Shown in pieces: positions 21,790 through 33,274 of a stretch of DNA of 64,000 nucleotides. The position numbers were made by a program, and so were the translations under genes. This DNA comes from Xanthoparmelia taractica (Eukaryota > Ascomycota > Lecanoromycetes > Lecanorales > Parmeliaceae), in contig MU853186.1 in NCBI GenBank assembly GCA_033085395.1, forward strand, positions 62,001-126,000, written 5' to 3'. The stretch's first letter is position 1. Every line of letters starts with the position of its first letter. Below the pieces are notes generated by a model. The model was given only the letters and a program-made list of their open reading frames with translations, was not told the DNA's origin and did not search any database.

Positions 21790-23595
21790 GATAGTGGAGG
21801 AAGACCTCTGCTGAGAGAGAGAACAGCGTGCGGGCACAATGGGCCAAGGGTTAAGGCAAATGGAAGATTGAGAAGACAGATTTCTCAAGGGCGAGAGATT
21901 TGTCTCGGTGGCAGTTGGGGCTAAATTGAGAAAATGCAGCTTTTGAATTTACAGGCTGCTGGCGCATCTCAGGTCCGAGGTAAAGCCACTTCAGTCTTGG
22001 GAAATTGGCTAGGCAAAAAATGGCTCTGAGTGGGCGGCATTGCTCAGAGCAGTGATTAAGATAAGCTAGTTTCGATACCAAGACTTCTTTGGACTTGTAC
22101 TCGGGAAGGAATACTTTCCACATCAGACATGAATGGAAGATACATGTCTGCGGCGCCCAGTACAACATAATAGAGCTATCAGTGTCTGGTGAGGTAAAAT
22201 ATAAAAGAGGGCGGATCAAAGTAGGGGATCTCCACGATGGTGTTGAGAAATGTAATGAATGCATGTGGCGTGCATACATAGCATAGCAATTTTAGCCAAG
22301 ATACCATGAAGAAGATGAAGTCGAATAGAACTTCTCCATCTCAACCATAAGGTAGAAGTACTTTACGGTCCAGGGAAATCCCAATATCGGATCCGTCGGC
22401 AAGGCCCGAGACTAAAATACTCAATTTTGTATTAGTCAACTCTCTTCACAAGTCTCTTTGAGGAAACACCCGTCATCTTGGAACGATAGGATCTTGCTAG
22501 CCAGACCGACATCCCATATCCACCGTCTCCATTCAGCGCATACATCACATACTCTGCTTGTATACCTTTTGCCGCCCACTCCATGGATAAAGACTGGACA
22601 AGGTACGCTATGTTGCTTAGCAGACTACCATTCGTTCTCTCTTGCTGGCCCTAGGACTAGAGTGGTGAAAAGGTCATTCGTACCTACTTAGCAGAAGACT
22701 TGTGACCACGTGCCTACACTGTCTTCGGAGCTCATAATACTAGCGTCTTTTGAAATCAATCGGAGTCTCCGATTCGGAGACTTTCGGTAACCGTGGCCCC
22801 ACTATTCGCTACGCTCATAAGCGAATAGTGGGGCCACGGTTAATCGGCGGCAAAAGACGCGGGTCGGAGATTATACTTTAGGGTTCGGAAAAGCGTGCTG
22901 CAGTCCTTGCTTGCTTACCGGGTAGATAAGGTAACTGAAACCAAGTAGAAGTAGACCAAGGGATGCACTTGGATGCGGCTTGAGCATGGGCCAAGGTTAA
23001 GAGAAATGCAGCCAAGAGATACTGCACCCTACGCGGCCTCGTGGCAAGCGGATTGTGATCCTCAGGACAAGTACAGCCTACTTGTTCTGTGTACATGTTT
23101 GGGGGGGAGGACAATTTGGACAAGCAGGCAACGAGAGCTGGCAGGGCTGTCCAGTTATGAAGTGACTCTTGTTTATTGTTCGCACTTGTAGAGGTTGTCG
23201 TAGGGAAGCCTTTCTCTCACTTCCCCTAGCATTAGTCCTCCACAAAGCTATGGAGATCGACGTCTGCGCGAGTAACTAGCTTTATCCTTTCAAGGTTGCG
23301 AAGTCCGGACACATCCGCAAACCTTCGGAGAACATGGTGACGAGGAGGATAATCAGACGGTGCTGGAACTAGTGCGTCAACCTTGGCCATGGCGCCAAGG
23401 GCTGTTGTTAGGTCTGTTCACGTTATCAACCTCTGAATCCCAAGTCGACCAGTCCCTTTTTCAGGATTTGAAAGATGGCAGCGTCAAATGACTAATTGAA
23501 TAGGTTCTTCGATTTTAGAGTTCAAACTCTCCTTCCAGTAGCCATGGCACTGCCGCCATTGAAACAATCCCCATGCTTCCTTCCCCCCCCACCCA
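21790..23595. other. Intergenic; carries a double-hairpin element
   Basis: 1.8 kb with no supported frame. The notable content is the 118-bp inverted-repeat element at 22743-22860, listed separately. The remainder has short frames only. Confidence 0.5.
22743..22860. mobile_element. MITE-like double-hairpin element with 10-bp terminal inverted repeats
   Basis: Ends: GCGTCTTTTG at 22743-22752 and its exact reverse complement at 22851-22860. Inside are two hairpins in series. The first has 9-bp arms (22764-22772 and 22774-22782) around a single T. The second has perfect 22-bp arms (22789-22810 and 22820-22841) around a 9-nt loop. Nothing codes here. The architecture suits a small non-autonomous DNA transposon or a fold-back element; I see no convincing target-site duplication, so a structured regulatory or cruciform site is the alternative. 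Confidence 0.5.
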
Positions 23596-24048
23596 TCACT
23601 TCTGCTCATCCTCTGGCCCCAAAGGCTTCTCCCCTTGTTTTTCCACACTCTTCCTCTTCTCCTCCGCCGGCTCCTCCGGACTCCTCTTCACCGCATCCTC
23701 CGTCGGCGTCCCCTCGTCTTGGTTGCCGGGAATAGCACTCCGATTCGACACAGGCTGTGCCACACTCGCCGTATCCGGGGAATGGGCACCCTCGGTCGCG
23801 CGGGATTGTTTGATCTTGGCTTGATCGTTGGAGCTGGATTGCGGGTTGCCCAGGTCGCCCTCAGCGAGACGAGGCCTCGTGCTTGTAAGGGTGCGTCGGG
23901 CTGTCGAGAGGGTTAGTCGGTGGCTTGATGGAGGAAGAAAGGAGTAGGGAAGGAGGGGAGAGGTACAGAGGGTTGGTGTGTGATTAGAACGGAGTGGGTG
24001 GAGGGACCGTGGGGAGCTGATGGAGAGACGGAGAATGCGGGATGCCAT
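23596..24048 (-). CDS. Small protein with mitochondrial-type leader, function unknown
   Basis: 150 aa, one exon, ATG at 24048 and TGA at 23596. The first ~60 residues are rich in Arg, Ser and Leu with almost no acids (MASRILRLSISSPRSLHPLRS, then STARRTLTSTRPRLAEGD), typical of a matrix-targeting presequence. The rest is hydrophilic, alternating acidic and lysine-rich (EEPAEEKRKSVEKQGEKP), and probably disordered. Proteins of this layout are common in ascomycetes as uncharacterised mitochondrial proteins. No domain recognised. Confidence 0.68.
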   Translation of the reverse strand: MASRILRLSISSPRSLHPLRSNHTPTLCTSPLLPYSFLPPSSHRLTLSTARRTLTSTRPRLAEGDLGNPQSSSNDQAKIKQSRATEGAHSPDTASVAQPVSNRSAIPGNQDEGTPTEDAVKRSPEEPAEEKRKSVEKQGEKPLGPEDEQK

Positions 24049-24732
24049 TATGACGTAGCTCTGATTCCTTTGTATTTGTGATACAAGAGACTCAGTTGTC
24101 TCGATGTTGAAGTTAAGAGTAGCAGCATGGCCATGACCAGCAGCGCTGATTACGAACTGGTGGCTACGTCATGAAAGAGGTTGATGTTTGCCTTAGCCCT
24201 AACCTGGAGTGGGGGCCCATTGAGAAGCTACTATCCTCGAGGTCCGCACGCAAAACTCCAGGATTTTGCGTGTAAACCTCCGTATTTATACATCTGAGGT
24301 AACAAGTATGCGGGCTTCAAGTTGCAACTCACAAATTCTCTTCAATTCTAGCACCCTAATTTATCGTCATCATAATCTTACCTAAGGTATCTTCTTCTAC
24401 TACAAATGCGATATAGCTTGGACCTTGCTCTGGGGCCCCCTCCTTTGCTCTACTCTGCACTCGAGCTCTCTCTTCTTTGATGGCACTTTGCGTTGGGCTT
24501 TGCTGCTGTTATACTGGTATCGAACCTGTCAATGCGTGGCTGCCTGTGCAAGTTCGTGCGATAATAGACAAGCTGTTTGCTGTCTCATCATGCAAGCCAC
24601 CATAGCTATAGCTCAATTTCCGATGCTTTCTCGGCCCGAATAGCTGCAATCAATGATTGCAAATCCTTCGGTTGTCACTCAAGTTTGAATGGTGCTTGTT
24701 CGTTGCTTTGCTGTGGGAGGATATGCCCTTGC
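24049..24732. other. Intergenic, nothing recognised
   Basis: Between the small mitochondrial-type protein's start and Sec6's stop. Short frames on plus (24425-24660) have no motif; those past 24733 are other-strand shadows of Sec6. Confidence 0.45.
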
Positions 24733-26979
24733 TCATTTCACTTTGCTCATAATGGTCTCGGGCCCTCGCTCCACGTAAACACCGCTGGCCTTAGCCTTCA
24801 CACTGCTCAGCATGCTCCTGTCGTAATCATCTCTAGCTCTCAACGCGCTCTCCACCCAGCTCAACTGCACATCCCAGTACTCCCTCTTGAACGCTTCGTA
24901 GACCGTGGCCACGGCCGGCTTATCAGACTCAAGCATGCGGACCAGATAGTCGACCACACGCCATTTTCGCTTGATGCTCGCGAATTCAGGGTATTTGCCG
25001 AAGAAATCAAAGCAAGTGAGTACATCGTCTTTGAATTTGTCCGTGAAGGGCTCTCCGCGGCGGAACTTGGCGCCCTTATTTCGCACGGAGGAAAGATAGC
25101 GCACCAGGAGCTCGTCCGCCAGTTCCTCAATGAAGATGTCAAGAAGAGAGCTGTGCAGTACGTCTTGGTAATCATTGACATAATCTTCGAAGGTCGTGAT
25201 AATACGTTTCATGCCATATTCTGTGTACCACTTCCCGGTGAAAAATTCCGGCAAGACGGAGCGGAAGTCAATGATGAAAATGAGGGAGACAAATGTAGTG
25301 ATGCAGTGAGTACCCAGATCTACAAAACCATCGCGTATGTTCTCGAGCTCACTGTTGGCCTGGCTCATGTATTGGGGTGAGACGAGGGGCTCGAAGTCGC
25401 GCTGGAAGCGACTGAGGTAGCCAAGTTCGCCAGCTTCTGCATTGTCATCTATGCAGGCGATCTGGTCGTTGGCGATCGCAACAAGCCAGTCTTGGAGAAC
25501 TTGCAGGCCCTCTTGTTCGGCGGTATGGGTCTTGTATTTGGCAGACTGATCATCGACCATTCTTTGCCAGAGGGTTTGCCGTGATTTGAGAGCGGTGAAC
25601 ATGGCGTCGATGACCCCTTCTGCAACGTCTGCGCGGCCTGAGTTGCCTGCTACCAGCAGCTGTTCCCGCAGCATACGCCACATGTCTCCTAAAGTCTTGG
25701 TCCGGAAGTAGCCATGCTCGTCATTGTCCAGAGACCCCTCCTTGCGCTCTGCGAAAGATCTCCTGTCGGTGGTAAACATTCGATCCATCCAATCGTCAAC
25801 AGATTTCACGATCAATTGTCGGTAATCTCGAATCAGTTCAATTTCCCTGTTGTCGAGGACCGGAAGCTGTAATTCTTCTTGACTCCAGCCGAGCTTATTC
25901 ATCTTCCCGTAGTATTTCTCGGTCCATTCAATGATCGCTAGCATATGCGGAGGGGCTAGATTGGGGTCGTCAATGCGCCTGATGAGCCAGTTGTGCATTA
26001 AGCTGTGGTATATATCCGTGTATGTCTTATATATCTTCCATTTCTTGGGCATCAGCTCTGTCATTCCTTGCTTGACGGCCACCAGGTCGTTGAAGAACCA
26101 CGCCATGATCTTTGACAGCTTATCTGGGTCTTCGAAAAACTTTGCCTCTGCGGATTCGAAATTCTGTTGCGCGTAGAGCTCGATCGCTTTCAAAAATTTC
26201 TCCTTGTAACCGCGTATTTGCCTAGCGCTAGTGTTCATGGACTTGAACCTGGATGCAAGGTCTTTGTAATCTCGTTGAGCGTCTTGAAGTGCCTTAACCT
26301 TCTTGTCACTCTTTTCCTCTTCTTCGATAATGACCGCCAAACGCACTATCATGCTTTTGTTGTCCGTTTGTACCAGAGGTATCAGATTCATGCAAGCCTG
26401 CCCGATGTGCTCATCGAACCAGTTCACCACATCTTCCAATCTTTCGAAATGATTCTGGAGTGTATTTTCGAGAGACGCATCCGAAGCTCTTTTGATCTGG
26501 TCCATAGCATCATCCCGGATGTCTCGTAGCTGCGTAAGCCCGTAGTGTATGTGGAGGATGTTGGGCTGGTTCTCGAGGTCCTGGTCGTCTTCACTTAGGA
26601 GCCTGGCCAGTTCATCCAGCCTACTATCGAAAGACTCGATATTGGCCTTCATTGTCTCGACCTGCGTAAAGTTCCTGTGCACTTGAGACACTAAATTGAT
26701 GTTGGGGAAGTCCCGTATCATGTTCTGCGACTCGGCGCATAGCTTGTCGATCTTCATGAGCTCTTCCTTGATCAGGTTGACTGTCCTCTGTCCATCTCCA
26801 ATCGAGTTCATACCAGACTGTGTGATCTCCAACTGTTCCTTGAGACCGAGCTTGAGCTGTCCGTCTACCGCGGCTTTCTTGCGAGTGAACTCTGACTTCA
26901 AGAATGGTATCTTGTCGAGATCTTCAGGGTGCCGTAGCAGCTCTGCGAGTTGTACGGTCACCCCTTCGGTGTCAGCCAT
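24733..26979 (-). CDS. SEC6: Exocyst complex component Sec6
   Basis: A single exon of 748 aa, near the size of yeast Sec6 (805 aa). Start at 26979 (MADTEGVTVQLAELLRHPEDL), because upstream codons in frame have no ATG. The N-terminal helical part holds FLKSEFTRKKAAVDGQLK and QSGMNSIGDGQRTVNLIKEEL. The rest shows the Sec6 rod and C-terminal bundles (WFDEHIGQACMNLIPLV; ARSLSEDDQ-like acidic turn; IMAWFFNDLVAVKQGM; VRMLESDKPAVATVYEAF). As part of the octameric exocyst it tethers secretory vesicles to the plasma membrane at hyphal tips and septa. The coding strand has no in-frame stop over 2.2 kb. No anomaly seen. Confidence 0.95.
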   Translation of the reverse strand: MADTEGVTVQLAELLRHPEDLDKIPFLKSEFTRKKAAVDGQLKLGLKEQLEITQSGMNSIGDGQRTVNLIKEELMKIDKLCAESQNMIRDFPNINLVSQVHRNFTQVETMKANIESFDSRLDELARLLSEDDQDLENQPNILHIHYGLTQLRDIRDDAMDQIKRASDASLENTLQNHFERLEDVVNWFDEHIGQACMNLIPLVQTDNKSMIVRLAVIIEEEEKSDKKVKALQDAQRDYKDLASRFKSMNTSARQIRGYKEKFLKAIELYAQQNFESAEAKFFEDPDKLSKIMAWFFNDLVAVKQGMTELMPKKWKIYKTYTDIYHSLMHNWLIRRIDDPNLAPPHMLAIIEWTEKYYGKMNKLGWSQEELQLPVLDNREIELIRDYRQLIVKSVDDWMDRMFTTDRRSFAERKEGSLDNDEHGYFRTKTLGDMWRMLREQLLVAGNSGRADVAEGVIDAMFTALKSRQTLWQRMVDDQSAKYKTHTAEQEGLQVLQDWLVAIANDQIACIDDNAEAGELGYLSRFQRDFEPLVSPQYMSQANSELENIRDGFVDLGTHCITTFVSLIFIIDFRSVLPEFFTGKWYTEYGMKRIITTFEDYVNDYQDVLHSSLLDIFIEELADELLVRYLSSVRNKGAKFRRGEPFTDKFKDDVLTCFDFFGKYPEFASIKRKWRVVDYLVRMLESDKPAVATVYEAFKREYWDVQLSWVESALRARDDYDRSMLSSVKAKASGVYVERGPETIMSKVK

Positions 26980-27257
26980 GTGGCCAGCTCTCAGCTTTGT
27001 ATATACAGCATGGCCAGCATGCACGACCTAGACCGCGGATATATCAGTGGTTATTTGGCGGTAGTGGTTGCACCACGTCAACCCCAATCGGGCATCGGGG
27101 TGAGCGCCGCCCTAGTGTCGCGCGACCTACGTGATCGTCGCGGGAAGGTGACCATAGGTGACTGCGCCCCTCATATGGGTCTATCAACAAAGTCTTACGT
27201 TTTCACAAACCCTTCTTTCTCCTTCCATTTCTCTTCCTTGGCTGAGTCGTTGTCAAC

Positions 27258-28250
27258 ATGATCGCCCAGCCCACCAAGCATTTCTCCCAATCGCTTTCGA
27301 CCACTTCGCCCAGCTCGACCTTCACTCCCCTCCTGAAAGAGTCTCTCGAGGTATCTAGCTTCCAGGGCGAGCTTACACGAGCCCGATCCACCCTTTAAAC
27401 TTGGACCTCAATCATTTCTCTTTCCCCTCGCACGCCCATCGACCTCAACTCCGCACTAAATTCCGCCGTTATCTATGGCCACTTGTCAATCGTGCGTCTC
27501 CTCTTCGATCATAGCGCTCTCATTACCACTTCTACCACAGCTCACGCTACACAGGCGACAAGCCGAACTCGCTCGCAATCTTCGAAGCTTTGCCTAGAAC
27601 ATGGATGGAGCGTGCAGAGCACGGCGAACAAGAACGGGCCGATGGCTACATGATAAGCCTTTGCCCGCCGCATCTACAACATACCGGCCATATCATTAGT
27701 ACCTTATCAGTCTCATCATGTCGAATCCCGATGGCGAATCCCTTCTGAAGTGGTTCCTGGATCACGGTGCCCCTATTAATGAGCTCCCTTCGGACCCAGG
27801 CGCTCCCCTCCGCGACAACGGCCTCTCTTCTACTCAGTCGGGGAGCCGTTCTCAAGCATACCAGCGCCCTACACGCAGCGGTCGCCCGCGACAATGATGC
27901 CGATGCTCTCTCGCTAATGTAATGCAGTTGCTGCTCGATAACGGATAGATAGATGGGAACAAGCTGGAGTACGAGGGGAGAACCAGACTGCCGCGGGGAG
28001 CTTCTCTACGTGACCACGGGACAACCTTACTTACACGTGGCTACGACGGAAGGTTCGGTGGAAAGGGCCAAGGTTTTGGGGGGGCGGGGGGGGGAGGTGT
28101 GCCGACTTGGGGAAAGAAAGCAAGAATGGGTATACGGCGAGGGATTGGGCGCAGCTCGAAAAGAAAGAAGATGTCAAAACATACCTTAAGACAGTGATGA
28201 GGCAAAGGGGAATAGAGATCAGAGAGCTCGTTGAAGAAGGGAGGAGGAGG
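27258..28250 (+). pseudogene. Decayed ankyrin-repeat protein gene
   Basis: Ankyrin-style segments appear in order on the plus strand but in shifting frames: a start MIAQPTKHFSQS and LLKESLEVSSFQGELTRAR; then past an in-frame TAA near 27396, LNSAVIYGHLSIVRLLFDHSA; then NPDGESLLKWFLDHGAPIN; then SALHAAVARDND; then VMQLLLDNG with a stop; then GYTARDWAQLEKKEDVKTYL and a basic tail. Each is a typical ankyrin helix-turn-helix unit or its usual C-terminal cap. Some breaks could be introns (a GTATCT donor lies near 27350), but no complete open model could be assembled, so I call it a pseudogene. It is divergent from Sec6, about 280 bp away. Confidence 0.6.
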
Positions 28251-29294
28251 AGGAGCAGTAGGAGGAGCAGTAGTAGAAGCAGGACGAAGAGGCAGAGTGA
28301 GCAAAATCGTGATTCGTCCAGCTCCACGAAATTCTCCCATCGACCGGATTCGCAACGGAATCTCCACATCAATCAAGCCTTCAACGTCCTTGACTGTTAT
28401 CCACATTACCCCGATTCATCCCCGGTTATCGCGACAGCAATTCAAGCAAAATCATTTGAACTCCCAATGCCATCTCCGACCCAGCCACTACTCCAATCGT
28501 TATCTAGCTATACGCTATCACCTAGCCCGCATCTAAAAGCGACATATCCTCGAGTAAGCACACACTGAGCAGCTGGGGGCAGATTTCCGTGTTCCTCTCT
28601 CGCCAAGACTCCGCCTCCGCCCTTAGGTAAGGTAGGGTGGGCGCAAGGGCCAAAGTAACATGAGGCCGAAAGCATCGCAAGCCTGAAGATGATTGTGGCT
28701 TCTTCGCCAATACTATCTAATCTGATACTTCGAACATTGCTGCATCATCTACATTGCCATGTCCTCCTTCAATGACTAGGCCTGGGATGCGTGAACTAAT
28801 CATAACCTTTCTACAAAATCCAAACCAAATGGTATCACAATTGCCCATGCTGTACACCCTGAAGCCGCCAAAGACAACTCGGATGCTGAAAGTATGGTGT
28901 ATATATCCAGCCTTTGTGTACACAGAGGCTGATCGCGGTATACTGTCTGTCCCTAGCACAGATTGAGGACCTCCACCCGGAGAACCGGAGGCTGAGGTGG
29001 TAGCGAAGTGACTGATGAGGATAGCCGCAGTTGCGTCTCTCCTCCGCTCCTGTCGTTGATGTGGAGTTTGTTCTTGCACCGCGGCACAAGCGGCTTTGAG
29101 GTCCGGACGACCCGGCGTCGGGCTCCCTCAAAGTGACATGTCACGCAGATAATCCGAGATCGCAACCCCAGCTAGTGGGGTGCTTGTCTCCATAGATCTT
29201 TCAAGGCCACAATTTGGATTGTTCTCCAATCAAATTGTCCAATGCGTATCAATATCTTACTAAATCAAGGCATTTTTCCGATATGTTCTGCTCT
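28251..29294. other. Intergenic / tail of the decayed ankyrin gene
   Basis: The plus frame continues as Arg/Ser-rich low complexity to 28568 and may be the ankyrin gene's C-terminal tail. 28570-29294 holds only short frames without motifs. Confidence 0.4.
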
Positions 29295-31409
29295 TCAATG
29301 CCGCAAGTTGATGATCGCAATCTGTTTGCGGCCGTCAGCCTTTTCTGTATGAGCCTTGGCTGAAAGCGGGATGCGTACATCACTCCCAAGACCCAATGCC
29401 AACTTTCCACTTTCGGCATCCCAGCTCAATGAGCAATTCGCATCTCCTCCCAAGTCATCATCGTCCTCGCTAGCTCCGTTTCCATTGGTAAGCATACCGT
29501 TAGGCAACTTTCTCGGTACACCTTTCCAAGTTGCCTTTGGCAAACCTCCAGCTTCCGCATTCCAAATCAATACTCTATTCCAATTGGCTGCTGCGACCAG
29601 GTAACCATCTGGTGTAAATGACATAGCTATAGCGGGTGCCGCGTGGCCTAATGAGAGGGTGTGTATCAAGTTGAAGGGTCGCTTAGCGTCCCATACTTTG
29701 ATGAATCCGTCCAGCGAGGAGGTGGCAAGGAGGCGGGGAGCGTTGGCTGGATAAGCCGAGAGATTGGTGACAGGTTGATAGGCGAGAGCTGTGATTTCGG
29801 CGTCATGCGCAGTGATGGTGCGGAGTGTATCCGATGAGTCGATCAGGCCAAGGACCGCAGTTTCCTCGGCGGCGAGGGCCGTAGTGTGAGTGCGGGAATC
29901 GTAGCGTATATGTATCCAGTTCTGCTGAGCTGCTGGCTCCGAGCGAGCGTTCAGTGCGATGATGTGTTGGTTTTCGAGGAGAGAGGAGGCGATCATATTA
30001 TTGCCGCAGATGGTGATTTGGTGGTTCGATATCCAAGCAGCATCGGTGAGGATGGTGGGGAGTTGGTACGGAGGCATAGCGTGCGACGAGTCAATGTCCC
30101 AGAGTGCCAACGACGAAGTGGCATGACCCGAAGCGGTGATGCCTAGTAGAACCTTGCCGGAAGGTGACCAGCGCAGTTTGAGGACCATGTCTTGGACGGC
30201 CGGCAGCTCGTCGAGTGCCTTGCCTGTCTTTGACCAAAGACTTACCGCGCCGGACCAGTCAGAATTGTCGTCACGGGTAGCGACAGCGAGTACTTCGCCG
30301 GTGGGATCCCATGCCATGGTGGTGACGAGGGGAACATAGGTTGAATCGAGAAGGTCGACAAATGATTGGTGGTGGTTGAGATTATCGTCAAAAGCTGCCG
30401 ATCTCGAAATGTACCAAAGGCGGCATAGCGCCTTTCCACTAGTTGCAAGGATGGTTGGATCTTTCGGGTTCCATGCAGTATGCATCACGTGGCTTGTTTC
30501 AGATACTGCCAGCATGCTCGTTTGCGGTCCAAGTTCAGCAACTTTGTCACTTTGGACGCCTTTGCTTTCGCCGTTGGTGAGAGTCTGTATTAAAGGGGCA
30601 TTGACGGAGGCGGGGCTACCAGGCGCATCAACCTCTTGGTCCAAGTCCATGCCGTTAGCCGTTGGGCCATCTTCTGCGGGGGAGTCATTAGTCGGCGACA
30701 GTGGTATCGGTGGTTCGTTCTGATAATGGTAGCCATTTTGATCGATTTGCATGCTGTCGCCGTCTCCTCGATCGCCGTTGGTGGATGTGTCGCCATTGCT
30801 TCGCCGAGTCCGTTTTGCTGCCGGAGCCGGTGCGGGGAGATCGAGGGATAGTCCATTAGTATTAGAATCCCGGCCATGTTTTCGTACACTTAAAGAAGTT
30901 GCATGTTCGTCTTTGACTTGGTCTTGTTGCGCTATAGATGATGCCCGGCCGGCTTCTGTACCGAAAAACAATAGCGTGGCTGCCGATGAAGATTTCCGAC
31001 CCCCGGGCTAAGACAGCTGAGAAGGTGTTGGACTCGGCTGCGCATTGGAACTTACCTGGTCTAATGATTGCTCGATTTGATAATACTGGAGTCCTTTCTG
31101 TACTAAAGATACCAAAGCGTGCGTTTTGATATGTTGTGCGAACGGAAGGCTCTGTGGATCCAAGAGCCAGTCACGCTGCAGCTTCACAGCCGCATCACCG
31201 TGGCCTAATAAGCAAGGCATTATTATCAGTATTCACATGACCTTGGTGATACAATGCTAGGCAGCATCCTCACCTGACTCCTGTAGATATCTTTCCGGAT
31301 GGTTAACGTCAGCGGAACCGATTCGTTTGGAAGCCATCAGCCATAGACGGATGACATACCTCCAAATCAGATAATTCACGTGGTCCGAGGTTAATGTTCC
31401 GGCAGCCAT
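29295..31409 (-). CDS. SIF2: LisH and WD40-repeat protein, Sif2/TBL1-like corepressor subunit
   Basis: Four exons (31360-31409, 31274-31290, 31056-31204, 29295-31007) join in phase to 642 aa. The N terminus is a LisH dimerisation motif (LTSDHVNYLIWRYLQESG). HGDAAVKLQRDWLLDP and FAQHIKTHALVSLVQKGLQYYQ follow, as in TBL1/Sif2. A Ser/Asp-rich linker leads to a beta-propeller with WD-type blades (TAWNPKDPTILATSG; AWDPTGEVLAVATRD; RWSPSGKVLLGI; LLATSSLDGFIKVWD; FTPDGYLVAAANWNRVLIWN). In yeast Sif2 is a core of the Set3C histone deacetylase complex; TBL1 does the same job in NCoR/SMRT. Exon 2 is only 17 nt. It is divergent from the TMEM115-type gene, with a shared 750-bp promoter interval (31410-32158). 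Confidence 0.88.
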
Positions 31410-32158
31410 ATCAATCAGAGAATTGTCGCATGCGCCTTCATGAGGCGAAATTGATGCTAATTGTGAGTTGATGATATGTTTTGGAGGAAGAATGAAAGTC
31501 TGTTGGTGTGTAGGTATGAAGACTGACCGAGGAATGGGTGTTTGGGGCTCGAGGCTTTTGGATTTGCAAGTAAGTGCACACCACCTGGGAAGCTAAGGGT
31601 AGCCTTCGGCACGTAAGGCGTCAAAAGTCCACTAAACTAGTCCTCCCGCGAAGCAGATCTCCAATTCGCAAGGGGGCTTATTCTCTCCCTTTTTGGTGTG
31701 TTTTCCAGCCTCAAAGCGCTGTCTGCAAGTGCAAGCACGCGCTGACCATTCTACAATATCCGGTAGGAAGATTATAAAGCTGAAACTTGGGAAAGGAAGA
31801 AAGGAAAATGAAGCTTCATCCCACGTCGACCCCTTAGCGCAGAAGCACTATTGCGATGTGGCTTGACTCGCTTGAAGGGCGAACGGTGAATTGGGTCTGT
31901 AATGATTGGCCTTTGATTTCCTTTGGGTCAAAATAACTACATAGCGGACAAGACTAAGGGATCCCTGTAAACGGCGCCAAGGTCAACTGGTGAGCAGCGG
32001 AAGTCGCGAACCAACATGATGATGATCATCAATCATCCTTCTTCCGGCTTCGGACCCAATAATAATTATGTATCCCACCTTACAGCAGCGATAATAATAA
32101 TAAACATAGGGAAGTAAATCAATATCATAAAGAAAGCATTATTACCCTATCCGCCCAC
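31410..32158. promoter_or_regulatory. Divergent promoter interval (Sif2-like / TMEM115-type)
   Basis: The two start codons face away from each other across 749 bp. A/T-rich TAATAATAAT-type sequence lies at about 32055-32105, near the plus-strand start. Only short frames inside. Confidence 0.45.
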
Positions 32159-33274
32159 ATGCAAATGCGTATCAATATCCCACCCTTGACTCGTGTCCTT
32201 CTCGGACTCCTTCTTGCCATCTCCACTGTACACCAGATCACCCACTACTTCTTTGGAGGCCTTGAACCCCAACTGCTCGCCCTCATTCCCCAGTGGTCAC
32301 TCTTTTACCCATGGGTCTACTTCACCGCCACCTTTGCTGAACAGAATGTCCTGACATTGCTCATCGCCGGTGCAACGATCCTGTATGGGGGTAAATACCT
32401 GGAACGCGCCTGGGGCTCGACTGAATTTGGCAAGTTCGTCCTGTTGGTGACAGTCCTGCCAAATGTCGTGGCAACCTTTGTATATGTCCTCTGGTTCGCC
32501 ATTACGCGCGATGACTCAAGGGCGTATGTGCATCACCTCCTCTTTATCTTAGAACACCCGAGCTAATGTCTTCTTCCTCGCCCTAGCTTGGCCTCCATCC
32601 AAGGCTCCGTTGCCCTCCAGGGCGCCTTCCTCGTCGCTTTCAAGCAGCTTGTACCCGAGCATACGGTCACAATACTGAAGGGCGTCATCAAAATACGAGT
32701 CAAACATTTCCCCGCCATATTCCTTGCCGCCAACACAATCTCTGGACTGGTCATTGGAACCGATACAGCGCTTGTGTTGGGCTGGGCCGGCTTCTTTACT
32801 AGCTGGACGTACCTTCGGTTCTACAGGAAGCAGGTCGAATTATCTGGATCCAGCACAGGAGGACCTATGATCAAAGGAGATGCATCAGAGACATTCGCTT
32901 TCGCCTATTTCTGGCCTGATGTCGTCCAACCCCCAATAGCGGCTGTTGCAGATGGTGTGTACAATGCGTTGGTAGCAATACGCATCATAACGCCCTTTTC
33001 CGCAGAGGAAGTTGAAACAGGCAATGTGCAGGCTACGGCAAGAGATGAAGGTGGCCTACCAAGCTTGCTGAATCAAGGAGGTAGAAGAATTGGGGGCGGC
33101 AAGAGAGAAGAAGCAGAGCGAAGGAGAGCATTGGCGTTGAAGGCTTTGGACCAAAGACTGCACGCTGCGGCTACGAACAAGCCACAGCCAGCTGCTCCTC
33201 CGCCACCAGCACCAGCCGGCCAAGAGGTACCAACATGGAGTACCGAGCCACCGACTGAAAGCGAGCAAACTTGA
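32159..33274 (+). CDS. TMEM115-type rhomboid-superfamily membrane protein
   Basis: Exons 32159-32523 and 32587-33274 (63-nt intron, GAGCTAATG branch, CTAG acceptor) give 350 aa. The N-terminal ~215 residues hold several membrane helices (LTRVLLGLLLAIST; FVLLVTVLPNVVATFVYVLWF; FLAANTISGLVI; LVLGWAGFFTSWTYL) and WGSTEFGKF, as in the TMEM115/DUF1751 family. These are rhomboid relatives thought to act in the Golgi rather than as proteases, and I see no GxSG catalytic serine motif here. The C-terminal tail is hydrophilic, with an Arg/Glu helix (GGKREEAERRRALALKALDQRL) and a Pro/Ala-rich end. Function is probably in Golgi trafficking. Confidence 0.85.

Noticed and set aside
22743..22860. Rho-independent-type terminator
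   Set aside because: Fungal nuclear genes do not use such terminators; the terminal repeats and second hairpin fit a mobile element better.
24577..25380. Plus frame of 267 codons opposite SEC6
   Set aside because: Antisense of the C-terminal part of SEC6, which is clearly coding on minus.
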